Shown: one piece after another, positions 22,399-29,557 of the stretch
Numbering within the stretch: position 1 is the stretch's first letter
Layout of the letters: each line of letters starts with the position of its first letter
Origin: DASSKP01 sp035695045
Lineage (GTDB): Bacteria; Actinomycetota; Actinomycetes; JAFAQI01
NCBI GenBank assembly: GCA_035695045.1
Contig: DASSEX010000060.1
Coordinates: forward strand, 1 to 30,791
Length of the DNA: 30,791 bases
Direction of reading: 5' to 3'
Made by a program: the position numbers and the translations under genes
The notes under the pieces: model-generated
What the model was told of the DNA's origin: nothing
Database searches by the model: none
The model's input: the letters and a program-made list of their open reading frames with translations, nothing else

Positions 22399-22427
22399 AG
22401 TCTTTACACGAACCCGCTTCGTGTCAA
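22399..22427 (-). promoter_or_regulatory. TetR operon promoter with operator-like inverted repeat
   Basis: On the minus strand TTGACA (22422-22427) and AAGACT (22399-22404) are 17 bp apart, and eight bases separate the -10 from the TetR ATG. ACACGAA (22406-22412) and TTCGTGT (22418-22424) form a 7-bp inverted repeat around CCCGC inside the spacer. Binding there would block RNA polymerase; autoregulation by TetR is inferred. Confidence 0.65.
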
Positions 22428-22435
22428 GCGTCCTC

Positions 22436-22447
22436 TAGGGTGAGCGC
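22436..22447 (+). promoter_or_regulatory. Putative leaderless promoter -10 of hisN
   Basis: TAGGGT (22436-22441) is followed by six bases and the hisN ATG; there is no Shine-Dalgarno sequence. The TetR-type inverted repeat begins 11 bp upstream, so the regulator might also affect hisN. Confidence 0.5.
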
Positions 22448-23233
22448 ATGGCCGACTGGGGCAACGACCTCACGCTCGCGCTCGAGCTGGCGTCGGCCGC
22501 CGACGAGATCACGATGCGCCGGTTCGGTGCGGTCGACCTCGCGGTCTCGACCAAGCCCGACCTCACGCCGGTGAGCGACGCAGACACCGCCGTCGAGGCG
22601 GCGTTGCGCGCACGTGTCGCGCAGGTGCGCGCCGGCGATGCCGTGGTCGGCGAGGAGTACGGCGTCAGCGGTGACTCGTCCCGCCGGTGGATCGTCGACC
22701 CGATCGACGGCACGAAGAACTTCGTGCGCGGCGCGCCGGTATGGGCGACGCTGCTGGCACTTCAGGTCGACGACGAGATCGTGCTCGGAGTCGTGTCGGC
22801 ACCGGCTCTCGGCCGCAGGTGGTGGGCCAGCCGTGGAGCGGGCGCGTGGACGTCGTACGACGGCGGCGAGCCGCGGCGACTCGCGGTCTCGAAGGTGGCG
22901 ACGCTCGCCGACGCCTTCCTGTCGTATTCGTCGCTGACCGGGTGGGAGCAGCAGCATCGGCTCGACGCGCTGCTCGACCTGTCGCGTCGGGTGTGGCGGA
23001 CGCGAGCCTTCGGCGACTTCTGGTCGCACATGCTGGTGGCCGAGGGGGCAGTGGACGCCTCGTGCGAGCCCGAGGTGTCGCTGTGGGACCTCGCGGCGCT
23101 GCAACCGATCGTCGAGGAGGCCGGGGGCCGGTTCAGCGACCTGTCAGGCGTCGACCGTGCTGACGGCGGAAGCGTGGTGTGCAGCAACGGGCTGCTTCAC
23201 GGCGACGTCCTCGCTGCGCTTGCGCCGAGGTAG
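22448..23233 (+). CDS. hisN: Histidinol-phosphatase of the inositol monophosphatase family
   Basis: Mg-dependent phosphatase for the penultimate step of histidine synthesis in actinobacteria, 261 aa. The metal motifs are visible: GEE (residues 68-70), DPIDGTKNF (84-92, with D84 and D87 as metal ligands) and VSLWDLAALQPIVEEAGGRF near residue 207. The stretch TRAFGDFWSHMLVAEGAVDASCEPEVSLWDLAALQ is close to the HisN subgroup (such as Rv3137) rather than to true inositol phosphatases, so histidinol phosphate is the likely substrate; no other histidine gene is in the window. Its last 90 bp are overlapped by the convergent membrane protein gene. In Streptomyces, as recalled, hisN lies close to rsgA and aroA. 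Confidence 0.85.
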   Translation: MADWGNDLTLALELASAADEITMRRFGAVDLAVSTKPDLTPVSDADTAVEAALRARVAQVRAGDAVVGEEYGVSGDSSRRWIVDPIDGTKNFVRGAPVWATLLALQVDDEIVLGVVSAPALGRRWWASRGAGAWTSYDGGEPRRLAVSKVATLADAFLSYSSLTGWEQQHRLDALLDLSRRVWRTRAFGDFWSHMLVAEGAVDASCEPEVSLWDLAALQPIVEEAGGRFSDLSGVDRADGGSVVCSNGLLHGDVLAALAPR

Positions 23234-23917
23234 CCGCCGCTCGAGAAAGAGCTCGACCTTCGGTGCGAGCCACAACGCGGCCGCGTCGAAGAAGCCGTAT
23301 CCCCCAGCCGCACCGGATGGCGGGTTGCCCATCGCCACGATCCCGAGGATGGGGTCGCGCACCTGCCAGGTCCAGGTGCCGAGGCTCGTGCCGAGCAGCT
23401 CGAGGTAGGTGACGACGAAGAACGCACCGACGAAGACGAGCGGGTTCTTGCCACGGAGCAGAAACACGGCGAGGCAGCCGAACCAGAACGCGCCCAGCAC
23501 GTCGGTGCGCCCGGAGAGGAAAAGCCCCCAGACCGCATAGGCGCCGGCGACTCCGAGCGTCGCGGGGACGAGCCAGCGCGCATGACGCCGTACGACGTCC
23601 GACCGTCCGATGGCGAGTGCGCCGAGGTAGACCAGGCCGTGACCGGGCGGGACGAACCACGGGACGTCGTGCAATCGGTAGACGTAGACGCCGAGCCAGC
23701 CCGCGAAGCAGTACTCGACGAGCGTCGCGAACACCACGACGACCGCGACCTGAGCGCGCGTGCGCATCGACTCGCGACGCAACAGGACGATGAGCAGCAG
23801 CCAGGTGCCGACGCCGAGCCACCGCTGCTGGGTCATCGACGCACCGCGATCCAGCACGAGGACCAGCGGGATCCAGGCGAGAACGGCGGCGGGCGTCATC
23901 GACCGCCAGCGTGACAC
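23144..23917 (-). CDS. Multi-spanning membrane protein of unknown function
   Basis: A 257-residue integral membrane protein with about seven hydrophobic segments (AAVLAWIPLVLVL, WLGVGTWLLLIVLL, VAVVVVFATLVEYCFAGWLGVYVY, GLVYLGALAIG, WLVPATLGVAGAYAVWGLFL, VLGAFWFGCLAVFLL, FVGAFFVVTYLELLGTSLGTW). Charged and aromatic residues sit in EYCFAGWLGVYVYRLHDVPWF and TWTWQVRDPILGI, and a soluble Lys/Arg-rich tail closes the chain. I do not recognise a named family. GTG 23917 or ATG 23899 are both possible starts. The 3' end runs 90 bp into hisN on the opposite strand, which fixes the tail as coding in both directions or as poorly constrained. Confidence 0.72.
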   Translation of the reverse strand: MSRWRSMTPAAVLAWIPLVLVLDRGASMTQQRWLGVGTWLLLIVLLRRESMRTRAQVAVVVVFATLVEYCFAGWLGVYVYRLHDVPWFVPPGHGLVYLGALAIGRSDVVRRHARWLVPATLGVAGAYAVWGLFLSGRTDVLGAFWFGCLAVFLLRGKNPLVFVGAFFVVTYLELLGTSLGTWTWQVRDPILGIVAMGNPPSGAAGGYGFFDAAALWLAPKVELFLERRLPRRKRSEDVAVKQPVAAHHASAVSTVDA

Positions 23918-23921
23918 AGGC

Positions 23922-24863
23922 TCAGGCAGAGCGCCGGGCAGTCTCGCGACCGGTGAGCAGGGCGAGTGCGTCCGCGTGCGCGTCGAGGATCGCGAGCGCG
24001 TTCTCGTACGACGCCGCCTCGATCTCGTCGACCCGGCCGCCGTGCAGCGGGTTGATGCCCATCACCTGGAGCAGCTCACCGCCGGGCTCGAACGCCACGA
24101 CGTGGGTGCACCGGCCACGAAGGGCACGTACCTCGCGCTTCAGCCGGCGATGCCAGAACAACCGCAGGCCGATGTCCAGCGTGGGCCGCAGCGCGCCCGG
24201 GTCGATCGACATCGGCGAGCTCACGAGGACGACGTCAAAGTCCTGGCCCCGCAACAGATCGGCGTTGGTCGGCGAGTGCGCTCCACCGTCGACGTAGGTC
24301 TCGCCGTCGATCTCGACGGGATGGAAGAAACCGGGAATCGCGCACGACGCAGCGACCGCGTGCGCGACATCCGTCTCCGGCGCACCCTGCCGTCCGAAGA
24401 CGACGCGGCGACCGTCGCGCCTACGCACGGCGACGATCCACAGCGCCTGCTTCGGCCACTCCTTGCCGTGGTGCAGCCGCGCGCCCGCGGCGATGAACTC
24501 CGTCGAGTGCCGACCGGTCGGCAGCAGTGACGTCGCGAGCACGGAGAGCCGGGCCTTCCACGGCCTGCGCAGCGCGGCGAGAATCGGCGACAGCTCCGGG
24601 GCGGAGCCCAGTCGCCGACCGTGGACTGTCGCCGAGTCGGCGGACAGCGTGCGCGGCGAGACGGCCTCCGGCTTGCGCAGGAACGCGCCGACCATCGAGC
24701 CGGCGGAGGTTCCCACGACGAGGTCCGCGTTGCGGGCGTCGTAGCCGCGCTCGCGCAGAGCGCGCAGCACGCCGCGGTGGAACGCGTCGCCGGTCAGACC
24801 GCCGGCGCCGAGCACGAGGCCGATCTTGCTCACGAGCGGCTTTTTTCCCGGCCCTGCGGCCAC
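23922..24863 (-). CDS. Patatin-like phospholipase family protein
   Basis: Ser-Asp dyad lipid acyl hydrolase, 313 aa. Motifs in order: IGLVLGAGGLTGDAFHRGVL (oxyanion glycines), GTSAGS with nucleophile S53, and YVDGGAHSPTN with D192 of the DGG motif. No signal peptide is visible, so it is probably cytosolic or membrane-associated at the inner face. GTG at 24863 overlaps the TAG of the upstream acyltransferase by one base (TAGTG); GTG at 24833 (VSKIGLVLGAGG) is the alternative, closer to the conserved start. It lies 4 bp after the membrane protein gene start region in the same direction. The substrate could be membrane phospholipid or a neutral acyl lipid. Confidence 0.88.
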   Translation of the reverse strand: MAAGPGKKPLVSKIGLVLGAGGLTGDAFHRGVLRALRERGYDARNADLVVGTSAGSMVGAFLRKPEAVSPRTLSADSATVHGRRLGSAPELSPILAALRRPWKARLSVLATSLLPTGRHSTEFIAAGARLHHGKEWPKQALWIVAVRRRDGRRVVFGRQGAPETDVAHAVAASCAIPGFFHPVEIDGETYVDGGAHSPTNADLLRGQDFDVVLVSSPMSIDPGALRPTLDIGLRLFWHRRLKREVRALRGRCTHVVAFEPGGELLQVMGINPLHGGRVDEIEAASYENALAILDAHADALALLTGRETARRSA

Positions 24864-25459
24864 TAGTCGTGCCAGGCGCGGGTGATCCCGGCCGGGTAGA
24901 CCAGCTCACGCACGACTCGCGCGGGATTGCCGGCGACGAGTGTGTCGTCGGGCACGTCTTTGCTCACGACGGCGCCCGCCGCGATGAGGCAGCGGGAGCC
25001 GATCGTGACGCCGGGCAGGATGATCGCGCGGGCGCCGATCCAGGTGCCGTTACCGATGTGAATCGGGGCGTTCTTCACCGGACGTCCTTCGACGCCGTGG
25101 CTGTCGCTGTCCATGAGATACGCCTCGTTGGCGATGGCGACGTCGTCGCCGATCGTGATCTCGAGGACGCTCATCAGCACGACACCGCTGTTGACGAACA
25201 CACGGTCGCCGATCCGGATCCGGCCCCAGCCGCTGATGAGCGTCTTGCGGTAGCCGGACCAGATCTTGAAGTGGTCGCCCACCTCGAGGTCCGTCGCGTC
25301 GACGGTGGGGTTGCCGAGGATCGTCGGCTGGGCGCCGACGCGCTTGGCTCCGCGCAGCCGCCATTCGGCGTTGCCGCGCTGCTTGCCGTAGGCCCACCAC
25401 CAGCGGGCCTCGTTCACGCGCTTGGCCACGACCGGCGGCACGTGTGACAGGGAGGGCAC
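24863..25459 (-). CDS. Left-handed beta-helix acyltransferase (hexapeptide repeat)
   Basis: Trimeric acetyl/acyltransferase of the LbH family, 198 aa. Hexapeptide turns are clear from about residue 55: VGDHFKIWSG, RIRIGDRVFVNSGVVLMSV, EITIGDDVAIANEAYLMDSDSH, then PIHIGNGTWIGARAIILPGVTIGSRCLIAAGAVVSKDVPDDTLVAGNPARVVREL, the signature C-terminal coil. DSDSHGVEG contains the catalytic histidine found in maltose/galactoside-type acetyltransferases. Acceptors in this family are sugars, lipids or antibiotics; none can be named here. GTG at 25459 is preceded by TATCCT eight bases upstream. One base overlap with the patatin gene suggests an operon. Confidence 0.85.
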   Translation of the reverse strand: MPSLSHVPPVVAKRVNEARWWWAYGKQRGNAEWRLRGAKRVGAQPTILGNPTVDATDLEVGDHFKIWSGYRKTLISGWGRIRIGDRVFVNSGVVLMSVLEITIGDDVAIANEAYLMDSDSHGVEGRPVKNAPIHIGNGTWIGARAIILPGVTIGSRCLIAAGAVVSKDVPDDTLVAGNPARVVRELVYPAGITRAWHD

Positions 25460-25473
25460 GGGCAGCGAGGATA
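25460..25473 (-). promoter_or_regulatory. Putative leaderless promoter -10 of the acyltransferase gene
   Basis: On the minus strand TATCCT (25468-25473) is followed by eight bases and the GTG start; no ribosome site is seen. The divergent DinB-like gene, in contrast, has GGGAGG six bases before its ATG. Confidence 0.5.
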
Positions 25474-25490
25474 GGCGAGGGAGGCGCGAC

Positions 25491-26057
25491 ATGGACGCAC
25501 TGGCGCTCATCAGCAACCGGGTCGGGGCCGTCAACAGCAACCTGCACGCGATGGTCGACCGTGCGCGCGGCGTCGACTGGGTGACGCCGGTAGCACCCGG
25601 GACGAGCCCGATCGGGCTGACGCTCTGGCATGTCCCGCGCACCGTCGACTGGTTGGTCAACACGAGCATCCAGGGCCGTCCCGAGGTGGCCGACGACCCG
25701 GAGTTCGCCGGCCTACCGGACGCGCGGACCTACGGGTTCGGCACCGGGCTCACTCCTGCCGAGGCCTCGACCGCCGCGGCGCGCGTCGACCCGGACCTGC
25801 TGCTGACGTACGCCGACACCGTCCACGAAGGGTTCGAGAAGTGGCTCGGCACGCTCTCGGCGGACGACCTCGACCGCCCGGCTGCGGGGTTCGACGCGCG
25901 TCAGCGGACCCGGCCGTCGTACTGCACGCCGGCCGCGCTGGCCGAGATCGAGGGGCTTGGTCAGCTGCCGCTCGGCGTGCTGCTCATGCGTCCCGCGGTG
26001 TCACACCTGCTGATGCACTTCGGGGAGCTCGACGTCCTCATCCAGATGAGTGGCTGA
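25491..26057 (+). CDS. DinB/YfiT-like putative metalloenzyme
   Basis: A 188-residue protein with the DinB four-helix-bundle pattern (DinB_2/mycothiol-transferase-like group). The three-histidine metal site is represented by H47 (LTLWHVPRTVDWLVNT), H172 and H176 (VSHLLMHFGELDVL). Relatives use Zn or Ni for thiol transfer from mycothiol or bacillithiol to other compounds; activity here is inferred from fold only. ATG at 25491 is preceded by GGGAGG with good spacing, so the start is secure. Divergent from the acyltransferase; its last 20 bp overlap the convergent hydrolase gene. Confidence 0.8.
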   Translation: MDALALISNRVGAVNSNLHAMVDRARGVDWVTPVAPGTSPIGLTLWHVPRTVDWLVNTSIQGRPEVADDPEFAGLPDARTYGFGTGLTPAEASTAAARVDPDLLLTYADTVHEGFEKWLGTLSADDLDRPAAGFDARQRTRPSYCTPAALAEIEGLGQLPLGVLLMRPAVSHLLMHFGELDVLIQMSG

Positions 26058-26871
26058 TGTGCTCGAGAACGAGCCTCGCGACGACGTCCGGAATCTCCTC
26101 GGGCATCCAGTGCGTCACGCCGTCGAGAACCTCGTAGCGGTACGGCGCCTGGACGTAGTCACCGGTGAGGTCAGCAGCCTTGCGGCCGAGGAACGCATCC
26201 CTCGTGCCGTAGACATAGAGCGCCGGGACTGAGACCTCGCCCGGTGGTCGCTTCGAGAACGGCATGGCGCGGTACCAGTTGATGGCTGCCGTCGCCGCAC
26301 CCGGTTGACGCAGCGGCGTGATGTACCGGTCGATGGCTTCGTCGGCCAGGCCGGTGCTGCGCAGCGTCTCGCGCAGGCGCTTGTCCATCCGCGGCCGGTA
26401 GGCGAGGTCGGGCACGACCGGCAGCTGGAACATGAACATGTACCAGGACTTGAGCGCCTGGCTGCCGGTCACCATCGCCTTGGCCAGCGCACGCGGATGC
26501 GGCGTGGTGAGGGACGTGACCGTGCGCACCCGCTCCGGGTGGAACTCGGCGAGCGCCCACGCAACGCCGCCACCCCAGTCGTGCCCGACGACGTGCGCCT
26601 TCTCGGCGCCGGCCGCGTCGATCAGCGCGACGACGTCACCGGCGAGATGCTGCATCGCGTAAGCGCGCCGGCCCTTCGGTCGGGCTCGCGGCGAGTAGCC
26701 GCGCTGGTCCGGTGCGAGCACGCGGAAGCCCGCCTCCACGAGATGCGGTGTCACCGCGTCCCACGACGTGCGGTTCTCCGGGTAGCCGTGCAGCAGCACG
26801 ACGACCTCGCCGTCCGCGGGTCCGCTGTCGGTGACGTCGAAGGTCAGGTCCGCGCGCTGAAACTCCTGCAT
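26038..26871 (-). CDS. Alpha/beta hydrolase, epoxide-hydrolase-like
   Basis: Cytosolic alpha/beta hydrolase of the epoxide hydrolase/haloalkane dehalogenase group, 277 aa. HGYPENRTSW (28-37) is the HGxP oxyanion motif, GHDWGGGVAW has nucleophile D98, a charge-relay aspartate is likely in YGTRDAFLG, and H254 lies in DGVTHWMPEE. The nucleophilic Asp, not Ser, points to epoxide or halide hydrolysis rather than ester hydrolysis. ATG at 26871 is chosen over the open frame upstream because the conserved fold starts there and TAGGTT lies eight bases before it. It is divergent from tmsA across a shared palindrome, so coregulation with fatty acid modification is likely; a lipid epoxide substrate is inference. 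Confidence 0.86.
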   Translation of the reverse strand: MQEFQRADLTFDVTDSGPADGEVVVLLHGYPENRTSWDAVTPHLVEAGFRVLAPDQRGYSPRARPKGRRAYAMQHLAGDVVALIDAAGAEKAHVVGHDWGGGVAWALAEFHPERVRTVTSLTTPHPRALAKAMVTGSQALKSWYMFMFQLPVVPDLAYRPRMDKRLRETLRSTGLADEAIDRYITPLRQPGAATAAINWYRAMPFSKRPPGEVSVPALYVYGTRDAFLGRKAADLTGDYVQAPYRYEVLDGVTHWMPEEIPDVVARLVLEHISHSSG

Positions 26872-26878
26872 GACTCGA

Positions 26879-26900
26879 CAACCTACGGTGGCGTAGGTTG
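26879..26900. promoter_or_regulatory. Perfect 9-bp palindrome forming both divergent -10 elements
   Basis: Arms CAACCTACG (26879-26887) and CGTAGGTTG (26892-26900) flank GTGG. Each arm contains TAGGTT in the outward-reading orientation: minus strand 26880-26885, eight bases before the hydrolase ATG, and plus strand 26894-26899, six bases before the tmsA GTG. The palindrome is thus at once two -10 hexamers and a likely operator. The binding protein is not identified; a TetR-type dimer would fit the size. Confidence 0.8.
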
Positions 26901-26905
26901 GCCCG

Positions 26906-28288
26906 GTGGAGGCGACCAGCGGTTGGCCGGCGTACCAGCGCCGGGTCGAGGAGATGCGGCGCGCGCTGCTCGCGCTGCCCACGAACGCTCCGGTCCGGCT
27001 GCGCAAGCCGACGTCCAACCTCTTCCGGCCGCGCACGGGCGCGTCCAGCCCCCTCGACGCCACCGGCTTCGACGGACTGATCGAGCTCGACGCAGATGGT
27101 CGCACCGCTGACGTGCTCGGCATGACGACCTATGAGCATCTCGTCGACGCGACGCTTCCGCACGGGCTGATGCCGCTCGTCGTGCCGCAGCTGAAGACCA
27201 TCACTCTCGGCGGCGCCGTCACGGGTCTGGGCATCGAGTCGACGTCGTTCCGCAGTGGCTGCCCGCACGAGTCGGTCCTCGAGATGGACGTGCTCACCGG
27301 CGCCGGCGAGATCGTCACGGCGACCCCGACCAACGAGCACCGCGACCTCTTCTTCGGCTTCCCCAACTCCTACGGCTCGCTCGGCTACGCGTTGCGCCTG
27401 AAGATCGAGCTCGAGCCCGTCCGGCCGTTCGTGCACCTGCGCCACGTGCGGTTCTCGACCGCGAGCGAAGCGATGCGGGCGATCGAACAGCTCTGCGACA
27501 GCCCGGCAACGGCGACATACGACGGGCGCCAGGTCGACTTCCTCGACGGGACCTGGTTCGGCGACACCGAGGTCTACCTGACTCTCGGCACGTGGACCGA
27601 CGAGGCGCCGGCGACGTCCGACTACACCGGCCGTGACATCTACTACCGGTCAATCCAACGCAAGACGGAGGACTGGCTCACCGTCCGCGACTACCTGTGG
27701 CGCTGGGACACCGACTGGTTCTGGTGCTCGCGCGCCTTCGGTGCGCAGAACCCGACCGTGCGTGCGCTGTGGCCGAAGTCGAAGCTGCGCTCCGACGTGT
27801 TCTGGAAGCTCGTGTCGCTCGAGCGGCGCTTCGGGGTGAAGGCGGCGATCGACCGGCGACGCGGCAAGCCGGAGACCGAGTACGTCATCCAGGACGTCGA
27901 GATCCCCGCCGAGCGCACGCCCGAGTTCCTCGACTTCCTGCACCGCCAGACCGGCATGGAGCCGGTGTGGCTCTGTCCGTTGAAGCAGCGTGACCCAGAG
28001 GCTCGCTGGACGCTCTACCCGCTCGATCCCGAGGAGACCTACGTCAACGTCGGCTTCTGGGGCGGCGTGGACCTGCCGCGCGGCGAGCACGAGCCGTTCC
28101 ACAACCGCGCGATCGAGAAGGCGGTTGCCGAGCTCGGTGGGCGCAAGTCGCTCTACTCGACGGCCTTCTATCCGGAGGATGAGTTCTGGGACAACTACGG
28201 CGGCCCTGACTACGAAGTGCTGAAGAAGACCTACGACCCCGACGGCCGGTTGCTCGACCTCTACGCCAAGACCGTGAATCGCAGGTAG
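26906..28288 (+). CDS. tmsA: FAD-binding oxidoreductase, TmsA-like 10-methylene fatty acid reductase
   Basis: VAO/DprE1-DHCR24-type flavoprotein, 460 aa. The FAD-binding half (about 45-190) shows GMTTYEHLVDATLPHGLMPLVVPQLKTITLGGAVTGLGIESTSFRSG and EMDVLTGAGEIVTATPTNEHRDLFFGFPNSYGSLGYALRLKIEL. The C-terminal substrate half includes WDTDWFWCSRAFGAQNP and LYPLDPEETYVNVGFWGGV. This sequence type, directly followed by a cyclopropane-synthase-like methyltransferase, is the TmsA (BfaA, Rv0449c-like) reductase that converts 10-methylene to 10-methyl stearoyl chains with NADPH in phospholipids. GTG at 26906 is a leaderless start, six bases after TAGGTT. It lies 8 bp from tmsB. A sterol-type reductase is the alternative. 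Confidence 0.85.
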   Translation: MEATSGWPAYQRRVEEMRRALLALPTNAPVRLRKPTSNLFRPRTGASSPLDATGFDGLIELDADGRTADVLGMTTYEHLVDATLPHGLMPLVVPQLKTITLGGAVTGLGIESTSFRSGCPHESVLEMDVLTGAGEIVTATPTNEHRDLFFGFPNSYGSLGYALRLKIELEPVRPFVHLRHVRFSTASEAMRAIEQLCDSPATATYDGRQVDFLDGTWFGDTEVYLTLGTWTDEAPATSDYTGRDIYYRSIQRKTEDWLTVRDYLWRWDTDWFWCSRAFGAQNPTVRALWPKSKLRSDVFWKLVSLERRFGVKAAIDRRRGKPETEYVIQDVEIPAERTPEFLDFLHRQTGMEPVWLCPLKQRDPEARWTLYPLDPEETYVNVGFWGGVDLPRGEHEPFHNRAIEKAVAELGGRKSLYSTAFYPEDEFWDNYGGPDYEVLKKTYDPDGRLLDLYAKTVNRR

Positions 28289-28296
28289 GAGACCAG

Positions 28297-29550
28297 ATGC
28301 CCCGCACTCCCCTTGCCCCGCTGCTCGCCCGTGCACTGACCAGCAGCGGGCTGCGCATCGAGGCCTACGACGGCTCGACAGCAGGCGCTGCCGACGCTCC
28401 GGTCCGGTTGGTGCTGCGCTCGCCGAAAGCGCTGTCCTACCTCATCACCGCGCCGTCATCGCTGGGCTTCGCCCGGGCGTACGTCAGTGGTGAGCTGGAG
28501 ATCCACGGCGACCTCTACGACGCGTTGCAGCTCGTCTGGAGCAGCGACATCGGTCACCTCAAGTGGCCCGAGCGGATCGCCATCCTTCGCGCACTGGACC
28601 CGGCTGCCTTGCGCTGGGTCGACCCGCCGGAGTCGGAGTACGGCGTCCGTCGGCTGCGCACCGGCCTGCGGCACTCGAAGGCCCGCGACGCCGCTGCGAT
28701 CAGCCACCACTACGACGTCTCGAACCGCTTCTACGAGTGGGTCCTCGGCCCGTCGATGACCTACACCTGCGCCTGCTTCCCGGAGGACGGGTCGACGTTG
28801 GAGGAGGCGCAGGCGCACAAGTACGACCTCGTGTGCAAGAAGCTGGGCCTGCAGCCGGGCATGCGACTGCTCGACGTGGGTTGCGGCTGGGGCGGCATGG
28901 TCATGCACGCCGCCAAGCACTACGGCGTCCAGGCCCTCGGCGTGACACTCTCGCGGCGGCAGGCGGAGTGGGCGAAGGAGCAGATCGCGACCCAGGGTCT
29001 CGGACACATCGCGGAGGTTCGCTTCAGCGACTACCGCGACGTGACCGAAACCGACTTCGACGCGGTCTCGTCGATCGGCTTGACCGAACACATCGGCAAA
29101 GCCCAGCTGCCGGCGTACTTCACGTTCCTGGCCGGCAAGCTGCGCCCGCAGGGCCGGATGCTCAACCACTGCATCACGCGACCCACGACGACGGAGCCCG
29201 TGCGCACCGGCGGTTTCATCGACCGCTACGTCTTCCCCGACGGCGAGCTCGAAGGCGTCGGCGTCATCGTCTCCGCGATGCAGGACCACGGTCTCGAGGT
29301 GCGGCACGAGGAGAACCTGCGCGAGCACTACGCGCGGACGCTCGCCGGCTGGTGCGCGAACCTCGGAGACCACTGGGACGAGGCCGTCGCGGAGGTCGGC
29401 CCGGAGCGTGCGCGGGTCTGGGCGCTCTACATGGCCGGTTCACGGCTGGGCTTCGAGCGTCACACCATCGAGCTGCACCAGGTGCTCGGCGTGAAGGTCG
29501 ACGCCGACGGCACGAGCGGCATGCCGCTGCGTCCGGACTGGGGCGTCTGA
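28297..29550 (+). CDS. tmsB: SAM-dependent fatty acid methyltransferase, TmsB-like (CFA synthase family)
   Basis: Cyclopropane-fatty-acid-synthase family enzyme, 417 aa, acting on unsaturated acyl chains of membrane phospholipids. SHHYDVSNRFYEWVLGPSMTYTCACF (about residues 135-160) is the family hallmark, MRLLDVGCGWGGMVMHAAKHYGV (about 189-210) is the SAM motif I, and GLTEHIGKAQLPAYF and HCITRP follow. Together with tmsA it is expected to methylenate the C9-C10 double bond of oleoyl chains to 10-methylene, which TmsA then reduces. The ATG has AGGAG five bases upstream. A plain cyclopropane synthase is the alternative, but the adjacent reductase favours 10-methyl branching. Confidence 0.88.
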   Translation: MPRTPLAPLLARALTSSGLRIEAYDGSTAGAADAPVRLVLRSPKALSYLITAPSSLGFARAYVSGELEIHGDLYDALQLVWSSDIGHLKWPERIAILRALDPAALRWVDPPESEYGVRRLRTGLRHSKARDAAAISHHYDVSNRFYEWVLGPSMTYTCACFPEDGSTLEEAQAHKYDLVCKKLGLQPGMRLLDVGCGWGGMVMHAAKHYGVQALGVTLSRRQAEWAKEQIATQGLGHIAEVRFSDYRDVTETDFDAVSSIGLTEHIGKAQLPAYFTFLAGKLRPQGRMLNHCITRPTTTEPVRTGGFIDRYVFPDGELEGVGVIVSAMQDHGLEVRHEENLREHYARTLAGWCANLGDHWDEAVAEVGPERARVWALYMAGSRLGFERHTIELHQVLGVKVDADGTSGMPLRPDWGV

Positions 29551-29557
29551 CTTCGAG

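Noticed and set aside
24838..24848. T-run inside the patatin gene start region as a terminator
   Set aside because: No stem precedes it and it lies within or next to the coding start of the patatin-like gene.
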